From an uncultured Shimia sp. (GTDB taxonomy: Bacteria; Pseudomonadota; Alphaproteobacteria; Rhodobacterales; Rhodobacteraceae): a stretch of 64,000 nucleotides of DNA. The first letter of the stretch is position 1. Each line of letters starts with the position of its first letter. Position numbers and translations under genes: made by a program. The notes beneath the pieces were generated by a model that was not told where the DNA came from, searched no databases, and saw nothing but the letters and a program-made list of their open reading frames with translations. Below are positions 56,743 through 64,000 of the stretch, in pieces. The DNA is taken from contig CALCOY010000015.1 in assembly GCA_937897325.1 (NCBI GenBank), positions 186,001 to 250,000 on the forward strand. Reading direction: 5' to 3'.

Positions 56743-57660
56743 ATGACACAGAGAACCATTCCCGGCCTTCATCATGTCACCGCGATTAGCGGGCCGCCGC
56801 AGCAAAATGTCGATTTCTTCACCAAGCTGATGGGGCAGCGCCTGGTCAAGAAAACTGTGAACTTTGACGATCCGGGTACCTACCACCTGTATTACGGTAA
56901 CAAGACGGCGGATCCTGGAACGATCCTGACTTTCTTTCCTTTTGCCGATGCCGGACCGGGTCGCACCGGGCCGGGCATGGCCTCGGCCTACGCATATTCT
57001 GTCGGGCAGGGGGCCTTTGACGATTGGATCGACCGGTTGGCGGATCAGGCGGTTGACTTCGGCGGGCCGGAAGAACGCTTTGGCGAGCGGATGATCACAG
57101 TCGCCGATCCTGACGGGGCCAAGGTCGAGTTGATCGAGGTCGCGGGCGATCAGGCGCCGCATTTGGACGGGTTCCATTCGGCAACGCTTTGGCTTGATGA
57201 TATCGGCCCGACCCACCGTCTGATGACGGATGTGATGGGATATGTAGAGCAAGGATACGAGGCAAAGAACGGCGAAGAACGCACACGTTTGCGGGCACCC
57301 GGTGATGCGCGGGGGGCGGTGATCGACCTGATGCGCAAGGATGCGTCTGCGCATTGCCGTTCGGGTACGGGAACAATCCACCATATCGCCTTCCGAGCTC
57401 GAGACGACGCGGATCAGTTGGAATGGCGCGACAGACTGCTGGCCGATGGTCAGCGGCTCACGCCCGTAATAGACCGGCAATACTTCAATGCGATCTACTT
57501 TCGAGAGCCAGGAGGTGTCCTGTTCGAAATCGCAACAGATCCACCGGGCTTCACGCGGGACGAGCCGCTGGAAACGCTTGGGCAATCCCTGATACTGCCA
57601 GAGCAATATGAAGGCCAACGCAGCCGGCTTGAAAAGATCCTACCTGAAATCGCGGCCTAG
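56743..57660 (+). CDS. Ring-cleaving dioxygenase-like VOC protein
   Basis: Glyoxalase-fold metalloprotein of the MhqO/MhqE-like type linked to quinone/catechol handling; precise substrate unknown. The 305-residue protein has two VOC modules: HHVTAISGPPQQNVDFF with first metal His at residue 9 or 10, and in the second half HHIAFRARDDADQ (about residue 210) and EPGGVLFEIATDPPGF with the Glu ligand (about residue 260). It is separated by 110 bases from the reductase gene and has an aggag ribosome site. Confidence 0.84.
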   Translation: MTQRTIPGLHHVTAISGPPQQNVDFFTKLMGQRLVKKTVNFDDPGTYHLYYGNKTADPGTILTFFPFADAGPGRTGPGMASAYAYSVGQGAFDDWIDRLADQAVDFGGPEERFGERMITVADPDGAKVELIEVAGDQAPHLDGFHSATLWLDDIGPTHRLMTDVMGYVEQGYEAKNGEERTRLRAPGDARGAVIDLMRKDASAHCRSGTGTIHHIAFRARDDADQLEWRDRLLADGQRLTPVIDRQYFNAIYFREPGGVLFEIATDPPGFTRDEPLETLGQSLILPEQYEGQRSRLEKILPEIAA

Positions 57661-57668
57661 AAGTAAAG

Positions 57669-57694
57669 GCCCCAAGGCGAAAGTGTCTTGGGGC
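57669..57694. terminator. Hairpin between convergent VOC and SorC-type genes
   Basis: A perfect 8-base stem (gccccaag / cttggggc) with a 10-base loop lies just after the VOC gene stop and before the end of the regulator gene on the minus strand. There is no proper T run, so it may be a weak or stability element. Confidence 0.45.
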
Positions 57695-58659
57695 TAGTCC
57701 GCCGCTTTCACCTTTTCCAGCAGTCTTTGCGCGCTGACCTCATCCGTAATCAAGGTCTTCGGTTGCAGGGACTTCAGAACGGCGTGAATGATCCCGGTCT
57801 TCTCGGACCCGCCGGAAATCAATACTTTTTTTGGAATTCTACCCAGCCGATCAAGCGGGATTGAAATGGCGCGATCATTGACGGGATGGTCGACCCTGCG
57901 CCCATCCGCATCGAGAAAGTTGTAAAGGATGTCGCCGACGACGCCCGCATCGATCATGGATTGTCGTTCCGCTTCGGCAACGTGGCCCACGCGGTAGGAT
58001 GTCGTTAACGATGTGATTCCGCCGCAGGACAAAAGGGCCAAATCACAGGTTTCGGCCATTTGGAAGATCTGGTCGAGCCCGCAATGTTCCAAAAGGGCTG
58101 TCTTCGTCAGGCTTGAGTCTACGATGGCCGGAGCTGGGACGAGGAAACCTTCGGCGTCGAAAAGCTCTGCAAATTGCCAGGCAAATTCCGCAGGGTTGAA
58201 GCGCCGTGCCTGGGATATGCCACCCAGAAGCGACACGACCCGCACGTCCTCAAGACTGCGCCCTTCGACAAATGGCAGCATGGTCTGCAATGTGCGGCCC
58301 CAGCCCACCCCTACAGTCATATTGCTGGTCATTGTCCGAGACACATAGGCGCCCGCGGCCGCGGCGATCGCGCGGGTTGGGTCGCTTTGCGGGTCAGATA
58401 GTGGGGCGATGATCGCGCGGTTTAGCCCATAAGCCTCTTCCAACTGACGTTCTGTCTCGATCAGTGGGGCGATGTCAGATTCGACCCGAACAAGCACCTC
58501 GCCCCGCGCACGGGCTTCGGACAAAAGACGCGTGATCATGATGCGGCTGACGCCCAGTCGTTTGGCTACATCGGATTGGGTCATGCCTTCTATATAGTAT
58601 AGCCAGGCGGCCCGAACGCGCATGTCTTTATGTGTATCGCGCATCGGTGGGTAGTCCAC
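57694..58659 (-). CDS. SorC/DeoR-type sugar-binding transcriptional regulator
   Basis: Regulator of 321 residues with an N-terminal HTH (GMTQSDVAKRLGVSRIMITRLLSEA, quoted in parts: DVAKRLGVSRIMI) and a C-terminal sugar-binding domain that senses a phosphorylated sugar or polyol in related proteins (GWGRTLQ, VVSLLGGISQ, GDILYNFLDADGR, ISGGSEKTG). The start is GTG at 58659; an in-frame ATG at 58644 is possible. As the last gene of the SAF-acoA-acoB-acoC unit it very probably controls it, with candidate operators at 63387-63502. Confidence 0.9.
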   Translation of the reverse strand: MDYPPMRDTHKDMRVRAAWLYYIEGMTQSDVAKRLGVSRIMITRLLSEARARGEVLVRVESDIAPLIETERQLEEAYGLNRAIIAPLSDPQSDPTRAIAAAAGAYVSRTMTSNMTVGVGWGRTLQTMLPFVEGRSLEDVRVVSLLGGISQARRFNPAEFAWQFAELFDAEGFLVPAPAIVDSSLTKTALLEHCGLDQIFQMAETCDLALLSCGGITSLTTSYRVGHVAEAERQSMIDAGVVGDILYNFLDADGRRVDHPVNDRAISIPLDRLGRIPKKVLISGGSEKTGIIHAVLKSLQPKTLITDEVSAQRLLEKVKAAD

Positions 58660-58724
58660 ATTGTCGGGGAGAGAAGCGTTTTTTAGTCGACATTGCGTCC
58701 CTTAGAAAGCCAGCAGGTAAGCTA

Positions 58725-59981
58725 TCATAAGGGGGTCGCGATCAGCTTTCCAACCTCTTCGCTGATTTCGATCTGTGGCATGTGGCCCACGCGTTCAAAA
58801 AGGTGCAAGGCGACTTGCCCGCGTGCGCGCAAGGCATGTTTCCAGGGGATAATCCGGTCCTGTTTGCCCCATATGATCCGTGTCGGTACGTCCAGCCTGT
58901 CAAGCGGGCCGCTCATGTCAAAGGCCTGAACACCATCTGGAAAAAGCGTATCGGCCAGAGTGCGTTGCGCCGCGCGCAGATCCGCGTTCTCGCGCGTTTG
59001 CATGGCCGCGCGCACATATCCGTCGCTGACGATCTTGTCGTCGGCCACCAGCGTTTTCAGCCATGGGCCAAGGCTTTCGGCACGAGTGGCCCGGCAAATA
59101 CCGTTCAGGGCGTCACCGTTGATATCCGGCCCAAGTCCGGCGGGAGCGATCAGCGTCAAGCCCGACACCTTGCGTGGCCGCGTATCCGCGATCGCCAGTG
59201 CCAGCGCGCCACCAAGACTGTGACCGACGATATGGGCGGTCTCTAGATCAAGCATATCAAATGCGGATCGAAGTCTTGACGCGAGATCCTTGAAAGAGGG
59301 CGGCGCATGGAGTTGAGACCGTCCGTGTGCGGGCAGATCAATGCGGATCACCGGGCGGTGTGACAGATGCGTTTCGACAGAAGCCCAAGATGCGGCATCG
59401 GCAGCAAAACCGTGCAGAAGGACAAAGGGTATGCCGTTACCGCCTTTGGATCGGGTGATGTGCAGCGCGCCAGTGTTTTTGGCCGGTGCCGCGGGTGTCG
59501 TGCTCTTTGCTTCGATGTGATCCTGCACGTCCATTGATTGAATGCGTCCCCTCGGACCAGAGCCCATAACGGTGTCGAGGGCGATGCCTTTCTGCTGTGC
59601 CATCTTGCGGGCGCGGGGGCTGGCGCGGAATTTGTCGTTTGTGGTGGGCTCAGCTCCGGCTTTTTCTGGTGCCGGAGGTCTCGGCGCCTTGGCCATTTTG
59701 GCTGCCGGTTCGGAATTGGTTCTTGGCGCGTCACCAACGATTTCGCCCGGCGCATAAAGCCAGGCGACGGGTTGGCCGATCGCGACCTCTGCGCCTTCGC
59801 CAACCGTGTGGTGAAGGATGCCCGAGGCGGGCGCTTCGACCTCCATGGCGGCTTTGTCGGTTTCGATGTCGAAAAGCGGATCGCCTTTTACAACGGCCTC
59901 ACCCGGCGCGACATGCCACGCCATGATCTTGCCGACGATCATGTCCATGTCGACCTTGGGCATGATAACCTCGACCGGCAT
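58725..59981 (-). CDS. acoC: AcoC-like E2: lipoyl domain fused to alpha/beta hydrolase
   Basis: Acyltransferase-type E2 of an acetoin-dehydrogenase-like complex. A lipoyl domain with Lys43 (DIETDKAAMEVEAP), a peripheral subunit-binding domain (about 119-157: RASPRARKMAQQKG, MGSGPRGRI) and, instead of the usual 2-oxoacid E2 catalytic domain, an alpha/beta hydrolase (GHSLGG, nucleophilic Ser near residue 257; GHMPQIE with His near 406). This fusion is known from acetoin E2. Start overlaps the stop of acoB (tgatg). No E3 (lipoamide dehydrogenase) gene is present in the window. Length 418. Confidence 0.9.
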   Translation of the reverse strand: MPVEVIMPKVDMDMIVGKIMAWHVAPGEAVVKGDPLFDIETDKAAMEVEAPASGILHHTVGEGAEVAIGQPVAWLYAPGEIVGDAPRTNSEPAAKMAKAPRPPAPEKAGAEPTTNDKFRASPRARKMAQQKGIALDTVMGSGPRGRIQSMDVQDHIEAKSTTPAAPAKNTGALHITRSKGGNGIPFVLLHGFAADAASWASVETHLSHRPVIRIDLPAHGRSQLHAPPSFKDLASRLRSAFDMLDLETAHIVGHSLGGALALAIADTRPRKVSGLTLIAPAGLGPDINGDALNGICRATRAESLGPWLKTLVADDKIVSDGYVRAAMQTRENADLRAAQRTLADTLFPDGVQAFDMSGPLDRLDVPTRIIWGKQDRIIPWKHALRARGQVALHLFERVGHMPQIEISEEVGKLIATPL

Positions 59982-60991
59982 CAGACCTGTCCGTTTGCCA
60001 TCCGGCGCGCTGCATCAAGGATGTCGGGGATTTGCGGTACAACAGCTTTTTCAAGCTCGGGATTGTAGGGGATAGGTGCCTCTGCCCCGCCAAGCCGGAC
60101 GATGGGGGATTCGAGGAAATCAAATGCGTCGCTTTCGGCAACCATCGCGCTGATCTCTGCGCCGATGCCGAGGGTTTTGACGCCTTCATAAACACAGATC
60201 AGTCGGCCCGTCCTGCGGACTGACGCCAGAACGGTATTCCGGTCTATGGGGCGGATGCTTCGTAGGTCGATCACCTCAGCATCGATGCCTTCGGCCTCCA
60301 GCGTCTTGGCCACCTCAAGCGCTTTCAGCACCATGATCGAGGTGGCCACAATCGTCATGTCACGTCCTTCGCGTCTGATAGCAGCTTTGCCTATGGGCGT
60401 CGCGTAACGTCCGGCGGGCACCCGGCCCTTTGATTTGTAGAGCAGCTTGTGTTCAAAGATCATCACCGGATCCGGATCGTCCAAAGCGGCCAGCAACAGA
60501 CCCTTTGCATCCTCGGGCGTTGAGGGCTGAACGACCTTCAGACCTGGCACATGCCCCAGCCAAGCCTCAAGACTTTGCGAATGCTGCGCAGCAGCCCCTG
60601 TTCCAGAGCCTGCCGGGAAGCGCATCACGACCGGGACGGAGACCGCACCGCCGAGCATAAAGCGCAGCTTGGCCGCCTGGTTGACGATCTGCTCCATAGC
60701 GAGTGTGGCGAAGTCGGAAAACTGAAATTCGAAGATTGGACGCAGGCCGGTCAGCGCGGCACCCACGGCCACACCGGCCCCGCCAAGCTCCGAAATGGGC
60801 GTGTCTATAACCCTTTCAGTGCCGTACTTTTCCACCAGATCGCCCGTCACCTGAAAGGCACCACCGTAAACACCGATATCCTCACCCATGAGAACGACGC
60901 GTTCATCCTCGGCCAGGGCGATGTCCATCGCTTCACGGATCGCCTGGGCATAAGAGAGTTCGCGGGTTTCGGGCACGCCTGGTGCGTTCAT
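59981..60991 (-). CDS. acoB: Acetoin/2-oxoacid dehydrogenase E1 beta (AcoB-like)
   Basis: Beta subunit of the thiamine-diphosphate-dependent E1. The 336-residue protein has family blocks [56 protein letters not shown] and [20 protein letters not shown]. Its ATG shares bases with the acoA stop (atga), and its stop overlaps acoC. It can be acetoin- or pyruvate-like by sequence; neighbouring acoC decides for the acetoin-type complex. Confidence 0.9.
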   Translation of the reverse strand: MNAPGVPETRELSYAQAIREAMDIALAEDERVVLMGEDIGVYGGAFQVTGDLVEKYGTERVIDTPISELGGAGVAVGAALTGLRPIFEFQFSDFATLAMEQIVNQAAKLRFMLGGAVSVPVVMRFPAGSGTGAAAQHSQSLEAWLGHVPGLKVVQPSTPEDAKGLLLAALDDPDPVMIFEHKLLYKSKGRVPAGRYATPIGKAAIRREGRDMTIVATSIMVLKALEVAKTLEAEGIDAEVIDLRSIRPIDRNTVLASVRRTGRLICVYEGVKTLGIGAEISAMVAESDAFDFLESPIVRLGGAEAPIPYNPELEKAVVPQIPDILDAARRMANGQV

Positions 60992-61995
60992 GCGGCAGCC
61001 CCGGACTGGCTGTAGACATCGCGTGTGGCCTGATCCACATGCGGGTCGGGACTGGCTTTCGCCTCGGCTATGGCTGCTTCGATGGTGGCTGCGGCTGCGG
61101 CTTCGATCTTTGAGATGCCGTTCTGGTCGAGGATCCCGTGTTCGATCAACATCTCGCCCATACGAACGATCGGGTCGCGCGCCTGCCAGGCGGCGATCTC
61201 TTCCTTGGTGCGGTAGCGGTTGCGATCTGATTTCGAATGACCGCGCCAGCGATAGGTCAGGTTTTCGATCAAACTCGGGCCATCTCCCTTGCGCGCGCGC
61301 GTGACGGCCCGGTCCACAGCCTGTGCCACGGCGGAGAAGTCATTGCCGTTGACGGTGACGCCCGGCATGTCATAGGCGGCCGCGCGGTCGGCGATGTTTT
61401 TGACTGCGGTGGAGCGTTCGATAGATGTGGACATACCGTACTTGTTGTTTTCGCAGACAAATACGACGGGCAGGCGCCAGATGGCCGCCATGTTGAGCGC
61501 TTCGTGAAAGGCGCCTTCATTGTTCGCCCCGTCCCCGAAAAAACAAACTGTCACATCGTCGAGGCCAAGCCTTTTGGCGGACAACGCTGCACCGACAGCA
61601 ATGGGCAGACCGCCCCCGACGATGCCGTTGGCACCCAGATTGCCCTTGGACGGGTCGGCGATGTGCATGGATCCGCCGCGTCCTTTGCAATAGCCGGTTT
61701 CTTTGCCGAAAAACTCGGCAAACATCTTCGTCAGATCGGCTCCTTTGGCCACGCAGTGGCCATGACCGCGATGGGTCGATGTGATCTTGTCGTCGTCGGT
61801 AAGAGACATGCAAGCCCCCACGGCGGAAGCTTCCTGCCCAATGGACAGATGCATCGTGCCGTGGATCAGGCCACGAGTATAGCTATCCTCTGCTCCTTCC
61901 TCGAATTTGCGGATCAGATACATCTTTTGCAGCGCTTTGATCAGCACTTCGGGCGCGTAGGTGCGCACCGCGTAGGGTGTGTTTTCGTCAAACAT
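60988..61995 (-). CDS. acoA: Acetoin/2-oxoacid dehydrogenase E1 alpha (AcoA-like)
   Basis: Alpha subunit of the ThDP-dependent E1. The 335-residue protein shows [30 protein letters not shown] (phosphorylation-loop-like), the ThDP motif [19 protein letters not shown] and [10 protein letters not shown]. From ATG 61995 it overlaps the SAF-domain gene by 8 bases; the frame runs on to 62025. Part of the SAF-acoA-acoB-acoC-sorC unit. Confidence 0.9.
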   Translation of the reverse strand: MFDENTPYAVRTYAPEVLIKALQKMYLIRKFEEGAEDSYTRGLIHGTMHLSIGQEASAVGACMSLTDDDKITSTHRGHGHCVAKGADLTKMFAEFFGKETGYCKGRGGSMHIADPSKGNLGANGIVGGGLPIAVGAALSAKRLGLDDVTVCFFGDGANNEGAFHEALNMAAIWRLPVVFVCENNKYGMSTSIERSTAVKNIADRAAAYDMPGVTVNGNDFSAVAQAVDRAVTRARKGDGPSLIENLTYRWRGHSKSDRNRYRTKEEIAAWQARDPIVRMGEMLIEHGILDQNGISKIEAAAAATIEAAIAEAKASPDPHVDQATRDVYSQSGAAA

Positions 61996-63322
61996 GGGCA
62001 AGGGTCTTCCCATAAACCATTTCATCTTGCCTGCGGCGCAGCTCTGCGATTTTGGAGTTGGGCTGCAAGGCGGTGTTGTCTTCGGTGATAAGCGCGCCCT
62101 TGGGGATGGGTTGTGTCACTTTCGCCTCTGGCAAAAGCCCGGCCGGGCGGGCCTTTAGATCGTGCGCACGGTCTGCCTCCATCGCCCAGGCGCGGTAGGT
62201 GTATTCGCCCAGCAGATCCAAGGTCTCGCCCGGGGTCAGATCGCGCTTTGCGACCGCGCCGACCTCGGCCGCGGGTTTGGCAAGCGGGATCATATCTGCC
62301 TTGCCATAAAGCACAGCCCGCGCGCAGGTCAGGGGCACCTCAAGTGAGGTAAGGTGATAGGGCCGGATGAAAGAGAAGTAGGGGCCGTCCCCCATTTTCA
62401 GATCGCGCATGCGTTCCGCGACACGTGGGTGTTCTGACTCGACCACGACAAAGACACCTGGGGCCAAACCCTTTCCAACCGAGTAATCGACACGACCGAC
62501 ATCCGACAATACGCCGCCGTCCTTTTGGGGGATCAGCGTTGTCGCCAGATCCTTAGGTCCGGCAGCAGGGCCGTGCATCCCGTCGCAATCGGGGATCAAG
62601 CCCGTGGCATTGGCAATCGCGCACATCTCGACCATCGTCTTGGAACCATCGACGAATTCCACCAGCATCCGTGGGTTCATGTGCCGATTGGCAGCCTCTT
62701 CCATGTAATTGTCGGGAATTGCGTCAAAATTCAGCGGGTTGTTCTTCCCTTTGCCCGCGCAGACGATCTGGTGGCCCATGGACGAGGCAAACTCGACCAG
62801 CTCCATACAGGATGAGGGCTCATCCCCTGCGCCGAGGCTATAGACGACGCCCAACCTGTCAGCTTCCGCCCGCAGATAGGCGCCGACGGTCACATCCGCT
62901 TCCACGTTCATCATGACAAGGTGCTTGCCAAGCTCCATCGCAGCCAAGCCGATCTCAGCGCCCACGGCAGGAATGCCCGTCGCGTCTATGACGACATCGA
63001 TCAAGCCGGATTTGAGGATCAGATCCGAGGAGGCAGCGATGGCGGTCTTGCCGCTTTCGATGGCGGTGTTGAGCGCGTCGGTGCTCGATGCATCCGCGCT
63101 GTGCCCTTCGGATTGACGCGCGATCTCTACCGCCTTGTGCGCGGAACAAGGATTGATGTCGGCAACCGCAGCCACGTCAACCCCATCCATCATCCCGGCG
63201 CGTGTAACGATATCGGTGCCCATCTCGCCCGAGCCGATCAGGCCGATACGCACCGGCTTGCCCGCATCTGCGCGTGCCTTGAGGTCTTTTGCCAACCCGG
63301 TGAGGGCGACGTTGGATGACAT
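61988..63322 (-). CDS. SAF-domain NAD(P)-oxidoreductase, DRL (DXR-II)-like family
   Basis: A 444-residue protein with a homoserine-dehydrogenase-like Rossmann N-terminus (IGLIGSGEMGTDIV, Gly-rich loop at residues 30-35), the catalytic core phrases IDVVIDATGIPAVGAEIG and VCAGKGKNNPLNFDAIPD, and a C-terminal SAF-like domain (about 345-444). Such proteins are commonly annotated as homoserine dehydrogenase-like or SAF proteins. The family includes Brucella DRL (DXR-II), which performs the DXP to MEP reductoisomerisation; whether this member has that activity is not known, and most of its close relatives are uncharacterised. First gene of the unit; strand minus. Confidence 0.78.
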   Translation of the reverse strand: MSSNVALTGLAKDLKARADAGKPVRIGLIGSGEMGTDIVTRAGMMDGVDVAAVADINPCSAHKAVEIARQSEGHSADASSTDALNTAIESGKTAIAASSDLILKSGLIDVVIDATGIPAVGAEIGLAAMELGKHLVMMNVEADVTVGAYLRAEADRLGVVYSLGAGDEPSSCMELVEFASSMGHQIVCAGKGKNNPLNFDAIPDNYMEEAANRHMNPRMLVEFVDGSKTMVEMCAIANATGLIPDCDGMHGPAAGPKDLATTLIPQKDGGVLSDVGRVDYSVGKGLAPGVFVVVESEHPRVAERMRDLKMGDGPYFSFIRPYHLTSLEVPLTCARAVLYGKADMIPLAKPAAEVGAVAKRDLTPGETLDLLGEYTYRAWAMEADRAHDLKARPAGLLPEAKVTQPIPKGALITEDNTALQPNSKIAELRRRQDEMVYGKTLAHV

Positions 63323-63382
63323 GGTGATCCTTTCGCACTCGCGTCTTCGGCAACATCTAGAACTTATGTATTTGTGTCAATT

Positions 63383-63502
63383 CATTTGTTCAAATGCTGC
63401 AAGTGCGAAGGGCCGATACGTCAATAAAAACCGTCGGCAAATGAACGCTTGACAGAAAATCAATCGTGAACAAACCTTATACCATGTGCGCAGATGTTCA
63501 AA
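63383..63502. promoter_or_regulatory. Candidate operator sites in divergent region
   Basis: A perfect inverted repeat CATTTG-TT-CAAATG lies at 63383-63396. The octamer TTTGTTCA (or its complement) occurs at 63385-63392 and 63467-63474, and the related TGTTCAAA at 63387-63394 and 63495-63502. These repeated half-sites in the gap between the SAF gene and the solute-binding protein gene suit binding by the SorC-type regulator. A TTGACA occurs at 63449-63454 without a good -10. Inference only. Confidence 0.45.
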
Positions 63503-63573
63503 GATCAGCTTGCCTCGGGGGGAGATGGGCCTAAGGATCAGCAAAAGAACAAAGCACTTAGGGAGGAACTCAA

Positions 63574-64000
63574 ATGACGTTTTCTGGTAAGTTATCGCGG
63601 CGTTCGTTTATGAAAAGTACGGCGGCGACAGGCATGTCGACGCTGGGGGCAGGGTTTGCAAGTCAGGTTTGGGCGGATGGGCATTTGCCGGACCCGCAAA
63701 GCGTTCTCGATCAGATTTCAATCGCGGGATATGTGCGCGAAGACTATCGCAACCTTTATTCCATGTCCGACGACAAACCGTTCTGGGACAATTCGAAGGA
63801 TTGGATTCGAACGGTCGATTGGGAGGCTGTACGGAGCGAGCTGGCCGGATCCACCGTGCGTTTCGCCATTGGGGCTGCTGACACGGAATCTGCGGCGGAA
63901 GGTCTTGAGCCGTTCAAGCAGCTTTCTGGTATTGAGGTCGAACTTGTCCCGATCCCGGATGACAGCTTTTATGACAAAGCTCTGGCCGAGTTCATTTCGG
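63574..64000 (+). CDS. ABC transporter solute-binding protein, Tat-exported (5' part)
   Basis: Predicted periplasmic sugar-type (family 1) binding protein, cut by the window end; 142 residues visible. The N-terminus has a twin-arginine signal (LSRRSFMKSTAATGM, then FASQVWADG). Then comes LPIPDD-like lobes: STVRFAIGAADTESAAEGL and SGIEVELVPIPDDSFYDKAL. It has a strong ribosome site (gggagga) at 63561-63567. Divergent from the SAF/aco operon and near the operators above, so it likely imports that operon's substrate or a precursor. Confidence 0.82.
   Translation, partial: MTFSGKLSRRSFMKSTAATGMSTLGAGFASQVWADGHLPDPQSVLDQISIAGYVREDYRNLYSMSDDKPFWDNSKDWIRTVDWEAVRSELAGSTVRFAIGAADTESAAEGLEPFKQLSGIEVELVPIPDDSFYDKALAEFIS

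Overview
The window is a contiguous chromosomal piece of a Rhodobacterales (Roseobacter-type) alphaproteobacterium. Supporting signs are the rpsT-dnaA-dnaN-recF-gyrB-radC block, an enoyl-CoA hydratase/mutM/ubiE/ubiB neighbourhood, a large RTX-Hint secreted protein, the aerobic (O2-dependent, CobG-type) cobalamin pathway, and GC-rich codon use throughout. No rRNA, tRNA, IS element or CRISPR array was seen.

Layout. 1-5.2 kb: the rimP(partial)-nusA-ylxR-infB translation/transcription operon with its terminator. 5.3-8.1 kb, minus strand: a 44-codon small gene, mutT, argJ and a periplasmic parvulin PPIase, with secA divergent (8.3-11.0 kb). 11.1-13.7 kb: two envelope genes, one a PBP-like/OmpA fusion. 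13.7-21.6 kb, minus strand: rpsT, dnaA, dnaN, recF, gyrB, radC. 21.7-26.2 kb, minus strand: an SDR, an Asp/Asn beta-hydroxylase-like protein, a GFA zinc protein, enoyl-CoA hydratase, mutM and an unknown membrane protein. 26.3-28.6 kb: ubiE-ubiB. 28.6-31.7 kb: the RTX-Hint protein.

32.0-47.0 kb is a nearly complete aerobic corrin-ring operon. It opens with a cobalamin riboswitch and runs DUF1636-cobW-cobN-cobG-cobH-cobI-cobJ-(cobK antisense)-cobL-cobE-cobM-cobB-cobA-(decayed cbiM)-cobF. Most junctions are 4-base start/stop overlaps. The decayed cbiM-type cobalt permease sits inside the cluster, so cobalt must enter another way. polA follows convergently.

49.9-52.4 kb is a decayed minus-strand locus: a formate/nitrite transporter pseudogene, a PP2C-phosphatase/Ser-Thr-kinase pseudogene, and a short cyanase-like ORF that has lost its HTH domain and its catalytic Arg. 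Next to it on the plus strand is an intact NirA-type siroheme reductase plus CysJ-type flavoprotein pair.

57.7-64.0 kb is the most interesting region. A minus-strand operon encodes a SAF-domain/homoserine-dehydrogenase-like oxidoreductase resembling the DRL (DXR-II) family, then acetoin-dehydrogenase-type AcoA, AcoB and AcoC, then a SorC-type sugar-responsive regulator. It is divergent from a Tat-exported sugar-type ABC solute-binding protein (cut by the window end). Chemically this could be a route for a branched polyol: reductoisomerase-type rearrangement to a 1-deoxyketose, then thiamine-dependent cleavage of its acetoin-like end. That pathway is my inference, not a demonstrated function.
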